Assembly: GCA_038025085.1 (NCBI GenBank) | Contig: CM076142.1 | Location: 5,740,501 to 5,804,500 of the forward strand | Reading direction: 5' to 3' | Source: Tetragonia tetragonoides | Lineage: Eukaryota; Streptophyta; Magnoliopsida; Caryophyllales; Aizoaceae | DNA length: 64,000 nt | Part shown: in pieces, positions 1 through 13,064 of the stretch | Layout of the letters: every line of letters begins with the position of its first letter | How positions within the stretch are numbered: position 1 is the stretch's first letter | Notes under the pieces: model-generated | What the model was told of the DNA's origin: nothing | What the model saw: only the letters and a program-made list of their open reading frames with translations | Databases searched by the model: none | Program-made: the position numbers and the translations under genes

Positions 1-814
1 GGTTGAGAAGAATGGTGGCCCATCTAACTACTATGTTTATAGTACGTAATATTACTATTGAAAAATGAGTATTCTATAGTCTATATATTAGGATATTTCT
101 GTGATTTACGGCCCAAACATTACTATGTAATCAGAATTTTTACATTTCAAACCCAAGTTTAATGCATACATGATGTGTTACTTAAGATGAAGATTAAAAG
201 TAACTAAAAATAGAACTACGTAAAATAAATAAATAAAACAACAAAATGTCAGTAATAAGCTTTTAGTTCATATGAAAAGGAAACCTCAAGTATCATCTCA
301 AAATAGACTTTTTTTTTTTTTTTTTGGGTGTAGCAAATAAGCTTCTTTAATTACCAACGTAGTAGTCATAACTCATAAGTCACCTCATAATATTTCCAAA
401 AATATTGCACTGCTGTCTGGTCTGTTCTTTTCTTATTTTTGTTGGTGTTCAATAATTGTCGTTGAACCCACACAAACTATCTAACAAAATTCAAGCTAAT
501 TCTAAGTTAAGCTTTAGCAATCTTCAACAAGTTTCAACAACTAACAAAAATAAACTCTATGAACACACCAAATTTGAGACATAACAAACATACTCTTGGT
601 CGTCAATGTTTGGTACATTGGAGAAGTTGTGACTTGCGAGTCCCAAATAAAGGTATATCCAAATCCAAAGAGAACATAGCTAAATGTGTTTGATTGATAA
701 TTGAGAATAAAACTTTTTGTAAAAAGTCCCATGCCATTTTTACATGAGAGATTGCATAGTTGACTTAATCTAATTAGTAAAGCAAAAAACCTGTTAAGTT
801 ACTTTTTGGGTATA
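1..814. other. AT-rich intergenic sequence
   Basis: No gene, RNA or repeat border could be supported here. The short open frames are isolated, AT-rich and lack recognisable motifs. Only homopolymer T runs and ordinary AT-rich plant spacer sequence are visible. Confidence 0.5.
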
Positions 815-845
815 CTAGTTTTATCTCCGTGCTCCGCACGGACTC
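815..845 (-). mobile_element. Helitron 3' terminus (minus strand)
   Basis: Read on the minus strand, this is a short hairpin (CCGTGC-GGA-GCACGG) followed after about ten bases by CTAG and then a T. This is the classic 3' end of a plant Helitron: hairpin, CTRR end, insertion next to T. The element would extend to the right. Its 5' TC end was not found, so its length is unknown. Two similar ends occur at 2135 and 13478. Confidence 0.55.
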
Positions 846-1289
846 GTGATTATCTCTCGAAAATGAAAATAACTTCGTAAGTGATACCACATGCCTGTTT
901 TATACTGCACAACTAATTCTATTTTTGATTATTTTAATATTTTTGGTATGAAATGTCCCTTTAAATCGATCTACATCAAAATTAGAATGAATGTAAAAGA
1001 GGTTGATTTATAAACATAATTTTAGCCTACATCAAAATTCTAAAAAGAAAAAAAAAGAAGATAAAGACTAATAAACCTTTCTTCGAGTATACTAAGACTT
1101 TATTTTCTCAATTTATTATTAGTCTAATTTAGTTTAATCCAATTCAGATTAGTTAAATAGATCATGTAGGAACGTACCACTTAAATAAATTTCATTTATG
1201 CTATAAAATATTAAAGGTCAAGTTAAATACATATGTCATCAAATAGTTAAGGCCGGTATTGTTAGAAGTGTCATTTATTGTTATTTAAC

Positions 1290-2125
1290 CAGGTTGTACA
1301 CATGTGGCATCTACATGTAATCTTCACACGAACATTCCCTCTTAAGTGTCATCCTACATGTCATCACCGTCAGGAAATGACCCAACTTTTGTAAGACATA
1401 TATCTCATTTTGAAGATTTTTTTCAAATCCAATCCATTGAATCAAGATTTACAATTTTTTGACTTACATAACTAAATTTTTTTTTTTATTTTGTAATACA
1501 AAAAAAAAAAACTAATAAATATGTAATAAATTCAACTAATGATATGGCATTAATGAGTGACACTTTGATGGTGAGTTGTTGGGATATGTGGCAAGCTTTG
1601 CTTGCGTGACGCTTAAGGGTCATCATCACACGAATTTACACCCCTATGTGGCGTCCTACGTGTCGTGCCCACACGAATTAGACTCACTTTATACGTATAC
1701 CGATGTGGCGCCTAGGTGTCATCTTCACACGAATATATCTCTCCCATGTGGCGTCTCACATGTCGTCGTCCCACGAAAAGAACCCAACTTTATAATACAT
1801 AGTAGATATGCATCTCATTTTGAAGTATTTTTCGAACCTGATCCAATGGAGGAAGAATTATAATTTTTAAAGTTGCGTAACAAAAGTTATTTTATTTTAT
1901 AATCTTAACAAAATGATAATAAATATAATAGGTTGTATTTATGAAGTCAAATAATGATTATTAATTAATGCTTGACACACTTGGATGAAGGCTTAGGTGG
2001 CAGCATACGTGTCATCACCACACGAACTTGGCGCTTACGTGGCATCTTAGGTGTCATGCCCACACGATTTTAGGCGCTTGCGTGGCATCCTACGTGTCAT
2101 GGCCACACGAAATGAACTCACTTTT
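1290..2125. repeat. Degenerate array of ACGTGGC / ACGTGTCAT / CACACGA units
   Basis: About eight copies of a unit built from RYGTGGCRTC, then AYRTGTCRT, then CACACGA are scattered through this stretch (starting near 1303, 1584, 1646, 1703, 1747, 1995, 2037 and 2081), often 42-60 bases apart. The ACGTGGC core resembles the G-box/ABRE core bound by plant bZIP factors. The array ends next to the Helitron terminus at 2135, so it may be Helitron subterminal sequence rather than a regulatory region. The open frame at 1576-1863 is this repeat read through, not a gene. Confidence 0.6.
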
Positions 2126-2134
2126 ATACATATA

Positions 2135-2161
2135 CTAGGACTTTACCCGTGCTATGCACGG
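2135..2161 (-). mobile_element. Helitron 3' terminus (minus strand)
   Basis: On the minus strand the hairpin CCGTGC-ATA-GCACGG is followed by GGTAAAGTC, CTAG and TATA, matching the canonical Helitron 3' end. The hairpin stem is perfect (plus-strand 2147-2161). The 5' end could not be located. Confidence 0.6.
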
Positions 2162-4340
2162 ACAACCCATTTATCATTAAATTTTTATGTTCAAGTAAAT
2201 TTTTGGATTTTTTAAAATTATACATAGGTAAATAAAGAATAATGAGTTTTCTTTTTTCAAATTATACATAGATATATAAAGTTTAATGAAAAATAGTAAT
2301 TGGTCGAAACACATGTCATACCACTCATAATTCTCCGATTAGAAAATAAAATAAAATCTATCACTTGATTAAAATAATTTATGTCTAACATGTGTTTATA
2401 CCTTCATATAAAATGTAATTAAATATTTAATTTTTTTCATATTAACGACGATTATCCTCATAAATAATAGTCAATTCACTTAGCCTATGCTTATACCAAA
2501 CAATATAATTCTTATTATTAAACAACCATCAGTTTGATCAGACTGTCTATTAATGTGTATTTCAGTATTTGACATCTAAAAGTTAAAAGACTTACCTTAT
2601 TTCAATTGGAAAATAGCAACAACTCACTATCTAGAAAAGGGAAAATATAATATGTAATTCGTCAAAATGTGACACTTGTACGTTACCTACGCTTATATCC
2701 ATAACTCTATAACCCTTATGTGGATCTACTCCCCCAAATTTTCATTTTTTGATCTATACCCAATAAGAGTTTTTATTATGTTGAAAACATTAAAACTGGA
2801 CAATAAGGCCAAAGTTTAGATTGTATTCATGTAATTCTATCTAAAGAAAAAATAAGGAATATGAATAGGTTATAGTTATAGCAATACTATTGGATGTTGA
2901 TGACAACTAATTACTCACCAAAATATAATTAGAAAAAGAAAAATAATTAATGTCAAATCAAATTGTGACATTACCTGCGATTTACCCAAAACTATATACC
3001 TACACTTATTCCACAAATATCAGTCACGTGTTAATTGTCGCATAACCTACGTGCGGTTATCCCCCATCCCCCAAATATTAGTCAAATATCACCTACCATG
3101 TAATACCCACAACTACATTACAACTTGAAAATGATGACTTTATATGTAATCACTGTCACACATAAGCCTATCCCTGTAAAATTAGGCAAATAAATATTAG
3201 TGACATGTTTGTTGTCACATGACATACGCTTATCGCCACAAAGTTAGTCAAATATCAGCTACCACGTAATACCCACAATATATAACTTATTAAAAATAAT
3301 GACTCTATATGTGACCCTTATTATATAACACGCACTTATCCCCTAAAACATATTGCCACGTCAAAATATTTTTTTTTCCCCACAATTATAAAATACAATA
3401 AAAGTGGCCACATTAAGTTCTCTTATACTCATAAATATAAAAATAAATAAAAGTGATGATCTAAAATATTATTTTAAATTAAAGTGATCAAGTATTAAAT
3501 AGAGACTTTTATTATTATATTTAATACATTAACATTAAATGAAAACCATAATGACAATAAAAAAAATAAAAAAGAAAAGAAAAAACAATAGCCACTAATA
3601 ATGTGACACATGTCACATTACCAGTGCTTTTACCCAAAAAAAATAAAATATATATATTAGATATATGATATGTTTGACAACTTTAACTAATTTTTAGACT
3701 AAATGAAAGCTTTCAATTTTCATGTACTCTATTAACTCTGAGTTACCAAATACTCCATTTATTAGATTATTTACAAGTTTTAACTTTATTTTATCAATGA
3801 CTCAATGAGACGACTCTTATCTTGTTTTTTCGTGGGTGCAAATTCTTGGATTAGTAATGAAGACTTTGAAAAGTCTCAAGTTTAAGACCCCAATACACAT
3901 GCCAAAGAGATCATATAAAAGATCAAGTAGTATTTCTCTTTTGATAAGCTGCCATTTGGCTCGGTGGGACCCACATAGGTTGCCAAATGCCAATAGTAAC
4001 GGAAGCTTTGCCCTGCCCTTTATTCTCAGTAATTAATTAATTAATTAAGGAAAACACAATTTCCAGGCAATTTCCAATTTTCCAATGTTTTCCAATTTTC
4101 ATAGACCAAAATATGTATTCACATGAAGAAAAGGAAAGAGAGAGACAAATCAGAAACTTTCTTGGAAATATTCAAAAAGAAAGTTTAAAAAAGCGAAGGA
4201 AAGTGAAATTGTGATTTGTGATATAGGTAGGGTCACACAATAAAAATTAAATAGTTTTACCCAATATCAGTAATTGCTTACTTTAATTGGAAATTAATTT
4301 TTTTAATTGACCCATTTCATTAATCACTACTTTAATTGGA
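2162..4340. other. AT-rich intergenic sequence upstream of the flippase gene
   Basis: No gene is supported. The stretch is AT-rich with scattered short motifs (TGTCACAT, ACCTACGCTTAT) that recur irregularly around 2670-3350, suggesting old degenerate repeats. The small open frame at 3836-4036 has no recognisable motif and no supporting gene structure. Confidence 0.45.
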
Positions 4341-4344
4341 AAAT

Positions 4345-5324
4345 TGAAAATAAAGGGGGAAGAAAGAGAAAGAGGAAGAGAGAGAGAGAAGGAGAAAAAA
4401 GTCCCCGGAAAATCCTGCTAATTGGTTCGAAGTTTTTCAGGGCGAAGAAGAGAATTGGCCTAAAACCCTGTTTTCTTTCTCTCTCTTTTTTTTTCTTCTG
4501 TGTTTTTCTCTCTCCTATTTTTCCCAGTTTCTCTCTAAATTATCCCTCTTCTCACACGTATGCATTGAGATCCCTGCAACAAAAAGAAGACATTTTTCTA
4601 TAACGATCTTCAATTTGCAAATTGGGGTTGTCTTTAATTTTGATGATAATAAAGAAGAAGAACGAGTCAAGCATTGTAATTATCGCAGGTATTCTTCATT
4701 ACCCTTTTGATTATATTTTCTTGGGTATTTCTTTCTGGGTTGGGGGATCTTGGGTGTTTTTTTTCTTCCCATGACATGATTTTGATTTATTGTAAAAATC
4801 AATTCTTGGGTCATTTTATTAGCTGGGCATTGTCTATTTTTGATATGTTTATATTATGTTTCATGGCAATGGAGCTTTGAATTTGAGTTTTCTTGTTATG
4901 GTTTTTTTAATTTTTAAATGTGTGATCAGAAGTGAATGTTCTGCTTTGGCCTTTTTTTCTTGATTATTGAGATGATTACTTACCATTAGGGTAGATTTGT
5001 TCTTGATTTTGCCTGTCTATCAAATTAATTCTACAACTCATAGTTGAAAAAGTAATGTCTCTGGGTTGTTGACCGAATTTTTTCGATGTTGACTTTAGGA
5101 TGTGAAATATTGCACCTTTAGCAATGAGAAGTTAAAGTGTGATTTGGGTATATTTGTTTTTCTCTTCTTGTCATTGTAGGTTTCTTTGAAGCAAGAAACA
5201 TCTTCTGAACTGTTGTGTTTTCATGATTTTCGGTTTTAGAATATAAGGGATGCTGTGAGGAGCTGAGATTGCCTTGATTAATATGTCTCATCAGAGACTT
5301 GTTTGAGCCACAAAGCCCTAAAAT
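4345..5324 (+). promoter_or_regulatory. Promoter/5' leader of the ALA flippase gene, with 5'UTR intron and uORFs
   Basis: A GA-rich block (about 4360-4395) and a CT-rich block (about 4470-4545) typical of plant core promoters precede the gene. A leader intron is likely at 4689-5179: donor CAG|GTATTC, acceptor TTGTAG|GTTTC. If it is spliced, an upstream ORF of 24 codons starts at 4643, crosses the splice junction and stops in leader exon 2. Further short uORFs in exon 2 include one starting in ATATGTCTCATC near 5282. The transcription start itself is not determinable by eye. Confidence 0.55.
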
Positions 5325-8300
5325 ATGGCAGGGGGTAAGATAAGGGCAAAGCTTCGTCGTAGCCATCTTTATACATTTTCCTGCCTCCGGCCACAGGTTG
5401 CTGAAACTGAGGGGCCAACCTCCTTGCCTGATGGCCCCGGCTTTTCTCGAGTTGTGCACTGCAACCAGTCTGATCTTCATCGTAAAAAGCCTCTTAGATA
5501 TCGATCTAATAATATATCGACGACGAAATACAACATCATTACATTTCTTCCAAAAGGCCTTTTTGAGCAGTTTCGCCGTGCTGCTAACATGTACTTCCTC
5601 TTGGCAGCATGTTTATCGGTCACCTCAGTTTCTCCGTTTGGTGCTGTTAGTATGATTGCTCCTTTGACCATTGTTGTTGGGCTTACTATGGCCAAGGAAG
5701 CTGTGGAAGATTGGCGTAGGTTTATTCAGGATATGAAGGTTAATAACCGGAAAGTTAGTGTTCACAGAGGAGATGGTTTGTTTAAAGATAGGACATGGCA
5801 GAACATTTGCGTTGGAGATGTGTTAAAAGTTAAGAAGGATCAGTTTTTCCCAGCAGATTTGTTGCTGTTATCCTCAAGCTATGAAGACGGTATTTGTTAT
5901 GTTGAGACTATGAACTTAGATGGTGAGACAAATTTGAAGGTAAAGAGAGCTCTAGAAGTAACCTTGCCTTTGGATGATGATGCCACATTTAAAGATTATA
6001 AGGGAACAATCAGATGTGAAGACCCAAACCCCAATCTTTACACGTTTGTTGGTAATTTGGAGTATGACCGTCAGATTTATCCTATTGACCCCAATCAGAT
6101 TCTTCTAAGGGACTCAAAGCTCAGGAACACTGCTTATGTGTACGGAGTGGTTATCTTTACTGGTCATGACAGCAAAGTGATGCAAAATTCGACAGAGTCC
6201 CCATCAAAAAGAAGTGGGATAGAAAAGAAGATGGACCATATCATCTATATCCTTTTCTCTGTGCTTGTATTGATCTCATTAATCAGCTCAGTTGGTTTCT
6301 CTGTGAGAACCAAGTTTGACATGCCAAGTTGGTGGTACTTAAGAGCCCCAGATGATAAAGGCTTGTACGATCCCACTAGGCCAGCCTTGTCAGGTCTTTT
6401 CCATCTTGTCACTGCTCTTATACTATATGGCTATTTAATCCCTATCTCACTCTACGTTTCTATTGAGTTTGTGAAATTTCTACAAGCCATATTTATTGAC
6501 CAAGACATACATATGTATGATGATGAGTCTGGAACTCCAGCACAGGCGAGGACATCTAATTTGAATGAGGAGTTAGGCCAAGTTGAGACAATCCTTTCCG
6601 ACAAAACTGGCACTTTGACATGCAACCAAATGGATTTTCTCAAGTGTTCCATTGCTGGTGTTGCATATGGTACGCGTTCAAGTGAAGTTGAACTTGCAGC
6701 TGCAAAACAGATGGCTATAGACCTTGAGCAGGATTCAGAAATGTCTAACTCTGGTGGTGGATTTAGAAGATCAGAAATAGAATTGGAAACTGTAATTACA
6801 TCCAGAGACGAGAAGGAACATAAGCCTGCAATAAAGGGCTTTAGCTTTGAGGATGATCGTCTCTTGGGCGGCAATTGGGTAAAAGAGCCTACTGTGGAGA
6901 TATTGCTGTTGTTCTTTCGCATTCTTGCTGTTTGTCACACTGCGATCCCAGAGTTAAATGAAGAGACTGGCACTTATACCTATGAAGCAGAGTCCCCGGA
7001 TGAAGCTGCTTTTCTTGCTGCAGCGAGAGAATTTGGTTTTGAATTTTGTAAGAGAACTCAATCAACTGTTGTCGTTCGGGAGCGATATCCTAAGGTTGGA
7101 CAGCCTGTTGAAAGGTCAGCATATATTGACAAGTTTATCTTTCACCATAAATGATAGGAATTTTCACCAATTATATTATACTATAAAAGTTATTTACCTA
7201 TGTCTGATCCTAAATAAGTATTGATTTCCCTTCTCTTTCCTATGGGAGCTTACAGGGAGTACAAACTTCTAAATCTGTTGGATTTCACCAGCAAGAGAAA
7301 GCGAATGTCTGTAATTGTGCGCGATGAGGATGGTCAGCTTCTTCTTTTCTGCAAAGGTGCAGACAGGTTTGTATATTTCATTTCTTAACACTTGATGCTT
7401 TGTATCACAAAACACAAGTTTTCTTGTATCTGGCGCTTCCTGCAGGCATAATGTGTATCATGTGACTGCAATTATCACATATTCTTATTAGTTAAATCAT
7501 CTTCGTCGGAAAGCTCTATAATCTTTTGTCTTCTTTATTGCCTCCCTGTTCTGAGCTTGTGTATTTTTTGTATATATATTTTGATACACTTGTGTGATTT
7601 GATTTTATTCCACTTTTAAGTTGACATGTCGTTTCTCTAACCCTTTTTGCACTGCACCCTTGATATGCAGCATCATTTTTGACCGGCTCTCAAAAAATGG
7701 GAAAATGTATCTGGAGGCCACTACTAGACATCTGAACGAATATGGAGACAATGGATTACGTACGTTAGCCCTTGCTTATAAAAAGCTTGAAGAGTCTGAA
7801 TATGCGGCTTGGAACAATGAGTTTCAGAAAGCAAAGAGCTCTATTGGGGGTGATAGAGAGGCAACACTTGAACGGGTATCAGATATGATGGAGAAAGATT
7901 TAATTCTTGTTGGTGCAACAGCTGTTGAAGACAAACTGCAGAAGGGGGTATGAATGTTTTTGCTGCAGGTGATTTATTATGTTCTGCAGATGCTTACTTT
8001 TCCCCTTCTGTTATAGGTGCCTGAATGCATTGATAAATTAGCCCAAGCAGGTCTCAAGCTCTGGGTTCTCACTGGCGATAAAATGGAAACTGCCATCAAC
8101 ATTGGGTGTGTGTTTTCTTTCTGTCCTACTTGATTTAATGTGGAACAAAAGTTCCCTAGTTTTGCAACTCTATTAGTTGTGAGATGTGCAAAATATGAGA
8201 TATGTTGGGCAGTCGTGTTCAATTCATTGATGAATCTTTTTGTGCTCGTTTGTGAAAATAATCGTAATGGAACTGTTCTGTGCAGCTTTTCATGTAGTCT

Positions 8301-9234
8301 CCTTCGTCAGGGCATGAAGCAGATATGTATATCAACCATGGATATTGATGGATCAGCCAATGACTCTAAAGAGGTAAATATTTTTTTCAGAGAAATTTTG
8401 AAAATTTTATTGCAGAAAATTAATTACATTTCACGTTAGAAAGTCTTGGTGTTTGTCACTAAGCAGGCTATCAGAGAGAACATTTTATTACAAATCACCA
8501 ATGCCTCTCAAATGATCAAGCTCGAAAAGGATCCTCATGCAGCATTCGCCTTGATTATTGATGGAAAAACTTTGACGTATGCTCTAGAAGATGATATGAA
8601 GCACCAATTCTTGAATTTGGCAGTTGATTGTGCATCAGTTATTTGCTGTCGTGTTTCTCCCAAGCAGAAGGCACTGGTATGCCTTACCACTTTGTTGTTC
8701 TTATAACCACTTCCATTCTGCAGTGATTGTTTAGGTACAGTTGTTTTGTCATGCTTTCCCACATCCTGCATTCTTGTTAACTAGGTGACTAGGTTGGTGA
8801 AAGAAGGAACTGGGAAAACTACTTTGGCCATTGGCGACGGTGCGAATGATGTTGGAATGATTCAAGAAGCAGATATTGGAGTGGGCATCAGTGGGGCTGA
8901 GGGTATGCAGGTAGGTAACATCCATGATAGCCAGCTTTACCTGTCCCATTTCTGTTTCATATTCTTTCTTACATGTGTTTGTACAGACATGTTTATAGGT
9001 CTTCTTTTACGTTAATCTTGTTAATCCATCTTTAGTTAAACTGTTTGGTAGAGGAAGTTGTATTGCTGGTCAACCAACTTTGAAATTGTCCCACATTAAC
9101 CAATACGTAGCCAGCAGACTCTTCCTTGCCCTTAAAGAAAAGTAGAACACAAAGCTGTAATATACTAATATGTGGATCACAACTGTATCTCGTTTTCTGA
9201 CTATAGAATGTGAACATATTTTTCTTTGTGTGTG

Positions 9235-9278
<44 letters not shown>

Positions 9279-10924
9279 GAGGTTTTCTTTGTGTTTAATC
9301 TACTTTATTGATACATATCCAACTATTGGACTAGCAAAAACAGTCGGGCAATTACAAGGGTAAGTTGCATGCATTAGAACCTCCCTCTCTCACGCTAGGC
9401 AACATCCTTGTGAGAGGCATTGGGGTGAAGGTCATGGTTGGTTTTGTGCAAATTTGTCCCTTTTGATGCCACGCCATATGTATCCTATTGATTAGGTAGT
9501 CTTTGGTTGCTTAGGAAGAACCAGCTGGCATGCACAATCCGGTGTTAATCCACCACTTTACCTTATCTTTATGTTGATTGGATGATTTCTGTGAATTATA
9601 TCACCCGAAATGTTCTTTTAAGGTTTGGTGTGAGTTTCTCAACTTACAGCCTTCCATGGTTCTATTATGTATTTGTATTAGGAAGTATATGTTAATACAG
9701 GCTTATCTAGCTTTCAGCTCTATGCAGGCTGTGATGGCTAGTGACTTTGCTATTGCGCAATTTCGGTTTCTGGAGAGACTTTTGCTAGTACATGGACATT
9801 GGTGTTACAAGAGAATAGCTCAGATGGTAAGACGTTTCAAACTTAGCCAATCAGCCGCATGCATGCTTGAATTCTTCTTTATAATCACCTATGTTACTGA
9901 TAGTTCTTATGAACTTTTCTGATTGTCGCTGTCTTCTTACTGGAATCATAATATATGCGCTTTTCTGCTTTGGGTACAGATCTGCTACTTTTTCTACAAG
10001 AATATAGCATTTGGACTTACACTATTCTACTTTGAGGCCTTTGCTGGCTTTTCTGGACAAACGATTTACGATGATTGGTATTCACTTTCCTTCAATGTGA
10101 TTCTCACCTCGTTGCCTGTCATTTCGCTTGGAGTATTTGAGCAGGATGTTTCTTCCGATGTCTGCTTGGAGGCAAGTTCTGGTCTAAAATGTTAAAAATT
10201 ATTTTGTTTTTTGTCAAAAACTGTGTCTTGACGAGCTTTCATATCTCTAATGCTGGTGCATGTTCAGTTCCCAGCGCTGTATCAACAAGGACCGAAAAAC
10301 CTGTTTTTCGACTGGTACAGGATTTTCGGGTGGATGGGAAATGGCCTCTACACCTCCCTCATCGTATTCTTTTTCAACATTATCATCTTTTACAATCAAG
10401 CGTTCCGTGCTGGAGGCCAAACTGCGGACATGTCAGCAGTGGGGACCATCATGTTCACGGGTATCATCTGGGCCGTTAACTGCCAGATTGCCCTGACAAT
10501 GAGCCATTTCACGTGGATCCAGCATCTGATGGTGTGGGGTAGCATTGCAATGTGGTACATTTTTCTCCTGATATACGGTGCAATGCCCTCAACTATTTCT
10601 GGGAATGCACATGGTCTACTTGTGGAAGCTCTTGCACCTGCGCCGATCTATTGGACTACAACGCTGTTGGTAACTGTTGCTTGTAATCTCCCTTACTTTG
10701 CCCATATAGCATTCCAACGAGCTTTCAACCCAATGGACCACCATATAATCCAAGAAATCAAGTATTATAAGAAGGATGTCGAGGATCAATCAATGTGGTC
10801 GAGAGAACGATCAAAGGCAAGGCAAACGACCAAGATCGGTTTCACGGCGAGGGTAGAAGCAAAAATGAGGCAGTTGAGAACAAAACTGCAGAAGAAGCAG
10901 TCTGGGACATCCTTAGTGTCATAA
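5325..10924 (+). CDS. P4-type phospholipid-transporting ATPase (ALA9-12-like flippase), complete
   Basis: The product is an aminophospholipid flippase moving lipids from the outer to the cytosolic leaflet of endomembranes or plasma membrane, normally with an ALIS/CDC50 subunit. Coding exons: 5325-7114, 7256-7366, 7671-7947, 8017-8105, 8286-8373, 8467-8676, 8785-8910, 9728-9826, 9980-10171, 10268-10924. They join in frame to 1212 aa, the usual length for this family. Visible motifs: DGET (actuator, about residue 199), PISLYVSIE in the fourth membrane segment, the phosphorylated Asp of DKTGTLT (about D426), and GDGAND (about 872). The C-terminal half has the expected hydrophobic segments, and the N-terminus [13 protein letters not shown] is typical of ALA9-12. 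The start is the first in-frame ATG after the leader intron. The ninth intron has a GC donor (GAG|GCAAGT). No damage is seen. Confidence 0.93.
9228..9274. repeat. (TG)n microsatellite in ALA intron 7
   Basis: A nearly pure TG dinucleotide run lies within the 817-base intron 8911-9727. It is a likely length polymorphism; no function is implied. Confidence 0.9.
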
Positions 10925-11758
10925 GTAAATGTTCATGATTTTTTCCTCCTTTTTCTTATTCTTTCTTGTTAATTTTTTTTTATATAAGTTTTTTCTTTTT
11001 TCTTCCCCATTTTGTTAGGTCTTACAGGCTATGGCCTTCTTTTTTGTTTTCTTGATTCATTAATTAGCGATTTTTTCATGAGTTAGGGGGGGGGGGGGGG
11101 TTCATTGATGTCCCATGTTCATTAAACAAGAGCTCTCTGAAGCTGTTGTATGTACCATATTTATACGAGTAAATCAAACGTACAGCTTGTGAATCAGTTT
11201 GCATCAGAACATTTGACAATACATCCTCATTGTCGGAAAACTATCACTGTTGGGGGAATCTATGACATTGACAGGCTCAAATGTATACATGTTAGATCAC
11301 TCAGAACCAGCCATGATTGGATGTAATACAATCTATTGAATATGTAAAGTAATTCACTAGTCAGCCTCTACATTTAACCCAACTGCCTCTAAAGTCTAAA
11401 CAGAGTCTCTACTAGACGAGTTAGATGTGCGCAACCTTCTTCATTAAAGAAACTAAATGTAGCATTGTGTTCATCAAACCCTTTACGCGCAAGTACTCCC
11501 GTAAATGACTAATAATTACATTCAATTTCAAAACAAAAAACACACATATTCCATTTTATTTCAATATAGTCTATTATACAAATTCCAAGGAAATAGACAT
11601 GTAATATCGTAATTCAACTAGTAGGGTTTTTTTTTTGTAAATGTAACAAATTCCAAGGAAATAGACATGTAATATCGTAAGTCATCATGTAAGAGAAGAT
11701 TTAATGAACAAAGAAGATTAGAGTGACACAACAATACTTGTTATGAGATGGTCTCGAG
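10925..11758. other. 3' UTR and spacer after the flippase gene
   Basis: T-rich sequence follows the stop codon. A run of 15 G lies at 11086-11100. A 33-base segment beginning AAATTCCAAGGAAATAG is directly repeated at about 11579 and 11648. No further gene is seen before 12.4 kb. Confidence 0.6.
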
Positions 11759-11771
11759 GTGTGGTGGTCTC

Positions 11772-12385
11772 ATCTAGGGGTGAGCAGAAATTCTGGGTAC
11801 CCAGTATCGGAACTGGAATTGGTTAGGAACCGATGGTTCCGGAACCGGAACCAGTCTAAGCAATTCCAATTCCAATTCCCAAAAATAGGAACCGATACCA
11901 ACCAATTTCAATTCCAAAACCTGACTTTTAGGAACCGGAACTGGTTGGGTACCCAGTGTAAAAAAATTCAATGACTTTTTTCCTTTGTTATAATTAAAGA
12001 ATGGTGATTTTCTAGTAAGGTTGGTAGTTTAAAATTTTTCATGATTGTATTTGTAATATTAGTAATTAAATGATTGTATACAGTATTTAAATTTTGATTT
12101 ACAATGTTAAGTATTTTGATTGTAGTATTTGATTTTATGTTTGCGGTAATTTTGGTAACTAAAATCTATTAGTGTAATATTTTTATTGGTGTTTTTTATT
12201 ATTAAAATATACATTCATTTGATTTAGAAAATAAGAAAAGTTGGATTTAATGCGGACATGGGTATTCAGGAATCGGTGGGTACCCGGTGGATCCAATTCC
12301 AATTTCTAAGATTTAGGAACCGATACAACCAATTCCAACTCCAATTCCTACAAATTAGAAACAGGTGGATCCAATTTCAATTACG
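11772..12385. repeat. Low-complexity GGAACCGR/CCAATTCC repeat, possible hAT-like element
   Basis: The block opens with TAGGGGTGAGCAGAAATTC, a form typical of plant hAT-type termini. It then consists of many permuted copies of GGAACCGG, GGGTACCC and CCAATTCC in both orientations (11780-11960 and 12250-12380) around an AT-rich core. Long open frames on both strands here are a by-product of the repeat. A matching right terminus with target duplication was not found, so the borders are tentative. Confidence 0.4.
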
Positions 12386-12439
12386 GGTAGTGCAATAATA
12401 GGTATTCGGTTGCGCTTCATCAGTCTTATATAGGAAAGG

Positions 12440-13064
12440 GAAAGTCGGAAAGATGTTAAGAAAAAAAAAGAAAAAAAGGAAAAAAAGAAAAGCTGTAGAA
12501 GAACGCAATAACGCCGCTTGGTTGGATCGAATCGAAGCACTCACGACCCGCGAGAGATACCCATATCATCACCTCTCTCTCCTCTCTTTCTCTCTCCTCT
12601 TTTTTCTTCTCTGCAACTCCACCATCTCCATTTCCATTTCTTCATTCATTTTCATTTCCATTTCCATTTTCGCTCTCACATAATAATAAACTCAATAAAT
12701 ACCATCCCATTTCAATTTATTTTTTTCAAATTAAAAACCAACATTCAACATTTAATTTAAGAGAGTGAGTAAATGTAAAGGAAAAGAGGCAGAAAAATAA
12801 CAATATCCAAATCCAAATCCAAATCAAATCAAATCAAAATCATCAGAGTTCCGTTAACTTCGTCTTTTTTCTCCATTTTCTCTGTCTTCAATTTAAATCT
12901 TTTATAGATGGAGGTTTCCTTCAAATCCTCTAAACTAATCCGTTACCCTCTTCCATTTTGACCCAACATTTACTCACACAAAAAAAGGGGGAAAAAAGAA
13001 AAAGGAGCTAAAATTAGGGTTTGTTTTGTTTGATTGATTTTGGAATTCGATTTGATTAGATTAG
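12440..13064 (+). promoter_or_regulatory. Promoter and 5' leader of the CKL kinase gene
   Basis: CT-rich tracts (12570-12610) and CCATTTCCATTTC repeats (12630-12670) precede a leader free of recognisable coding motifs. The region directly abuts the start codon at 13065. No leader intron could be assigned with confidence. Confidence 0.45.

Noticed and set aside
1303..2100. CRISPR-like array
   Set aside because: Units are degenerate, spacing is irregular and the host is a plant; it is a decayed tandem or transposon repeat.
11759..11974. Overlapping long open frames on both strands
   Set aside because: They arise from the GGAACCGG/CCAATTCC repeat; the translated Asn/Arg/Phe/Gln and Val/Pro/Leu patterns are repeat-driven.
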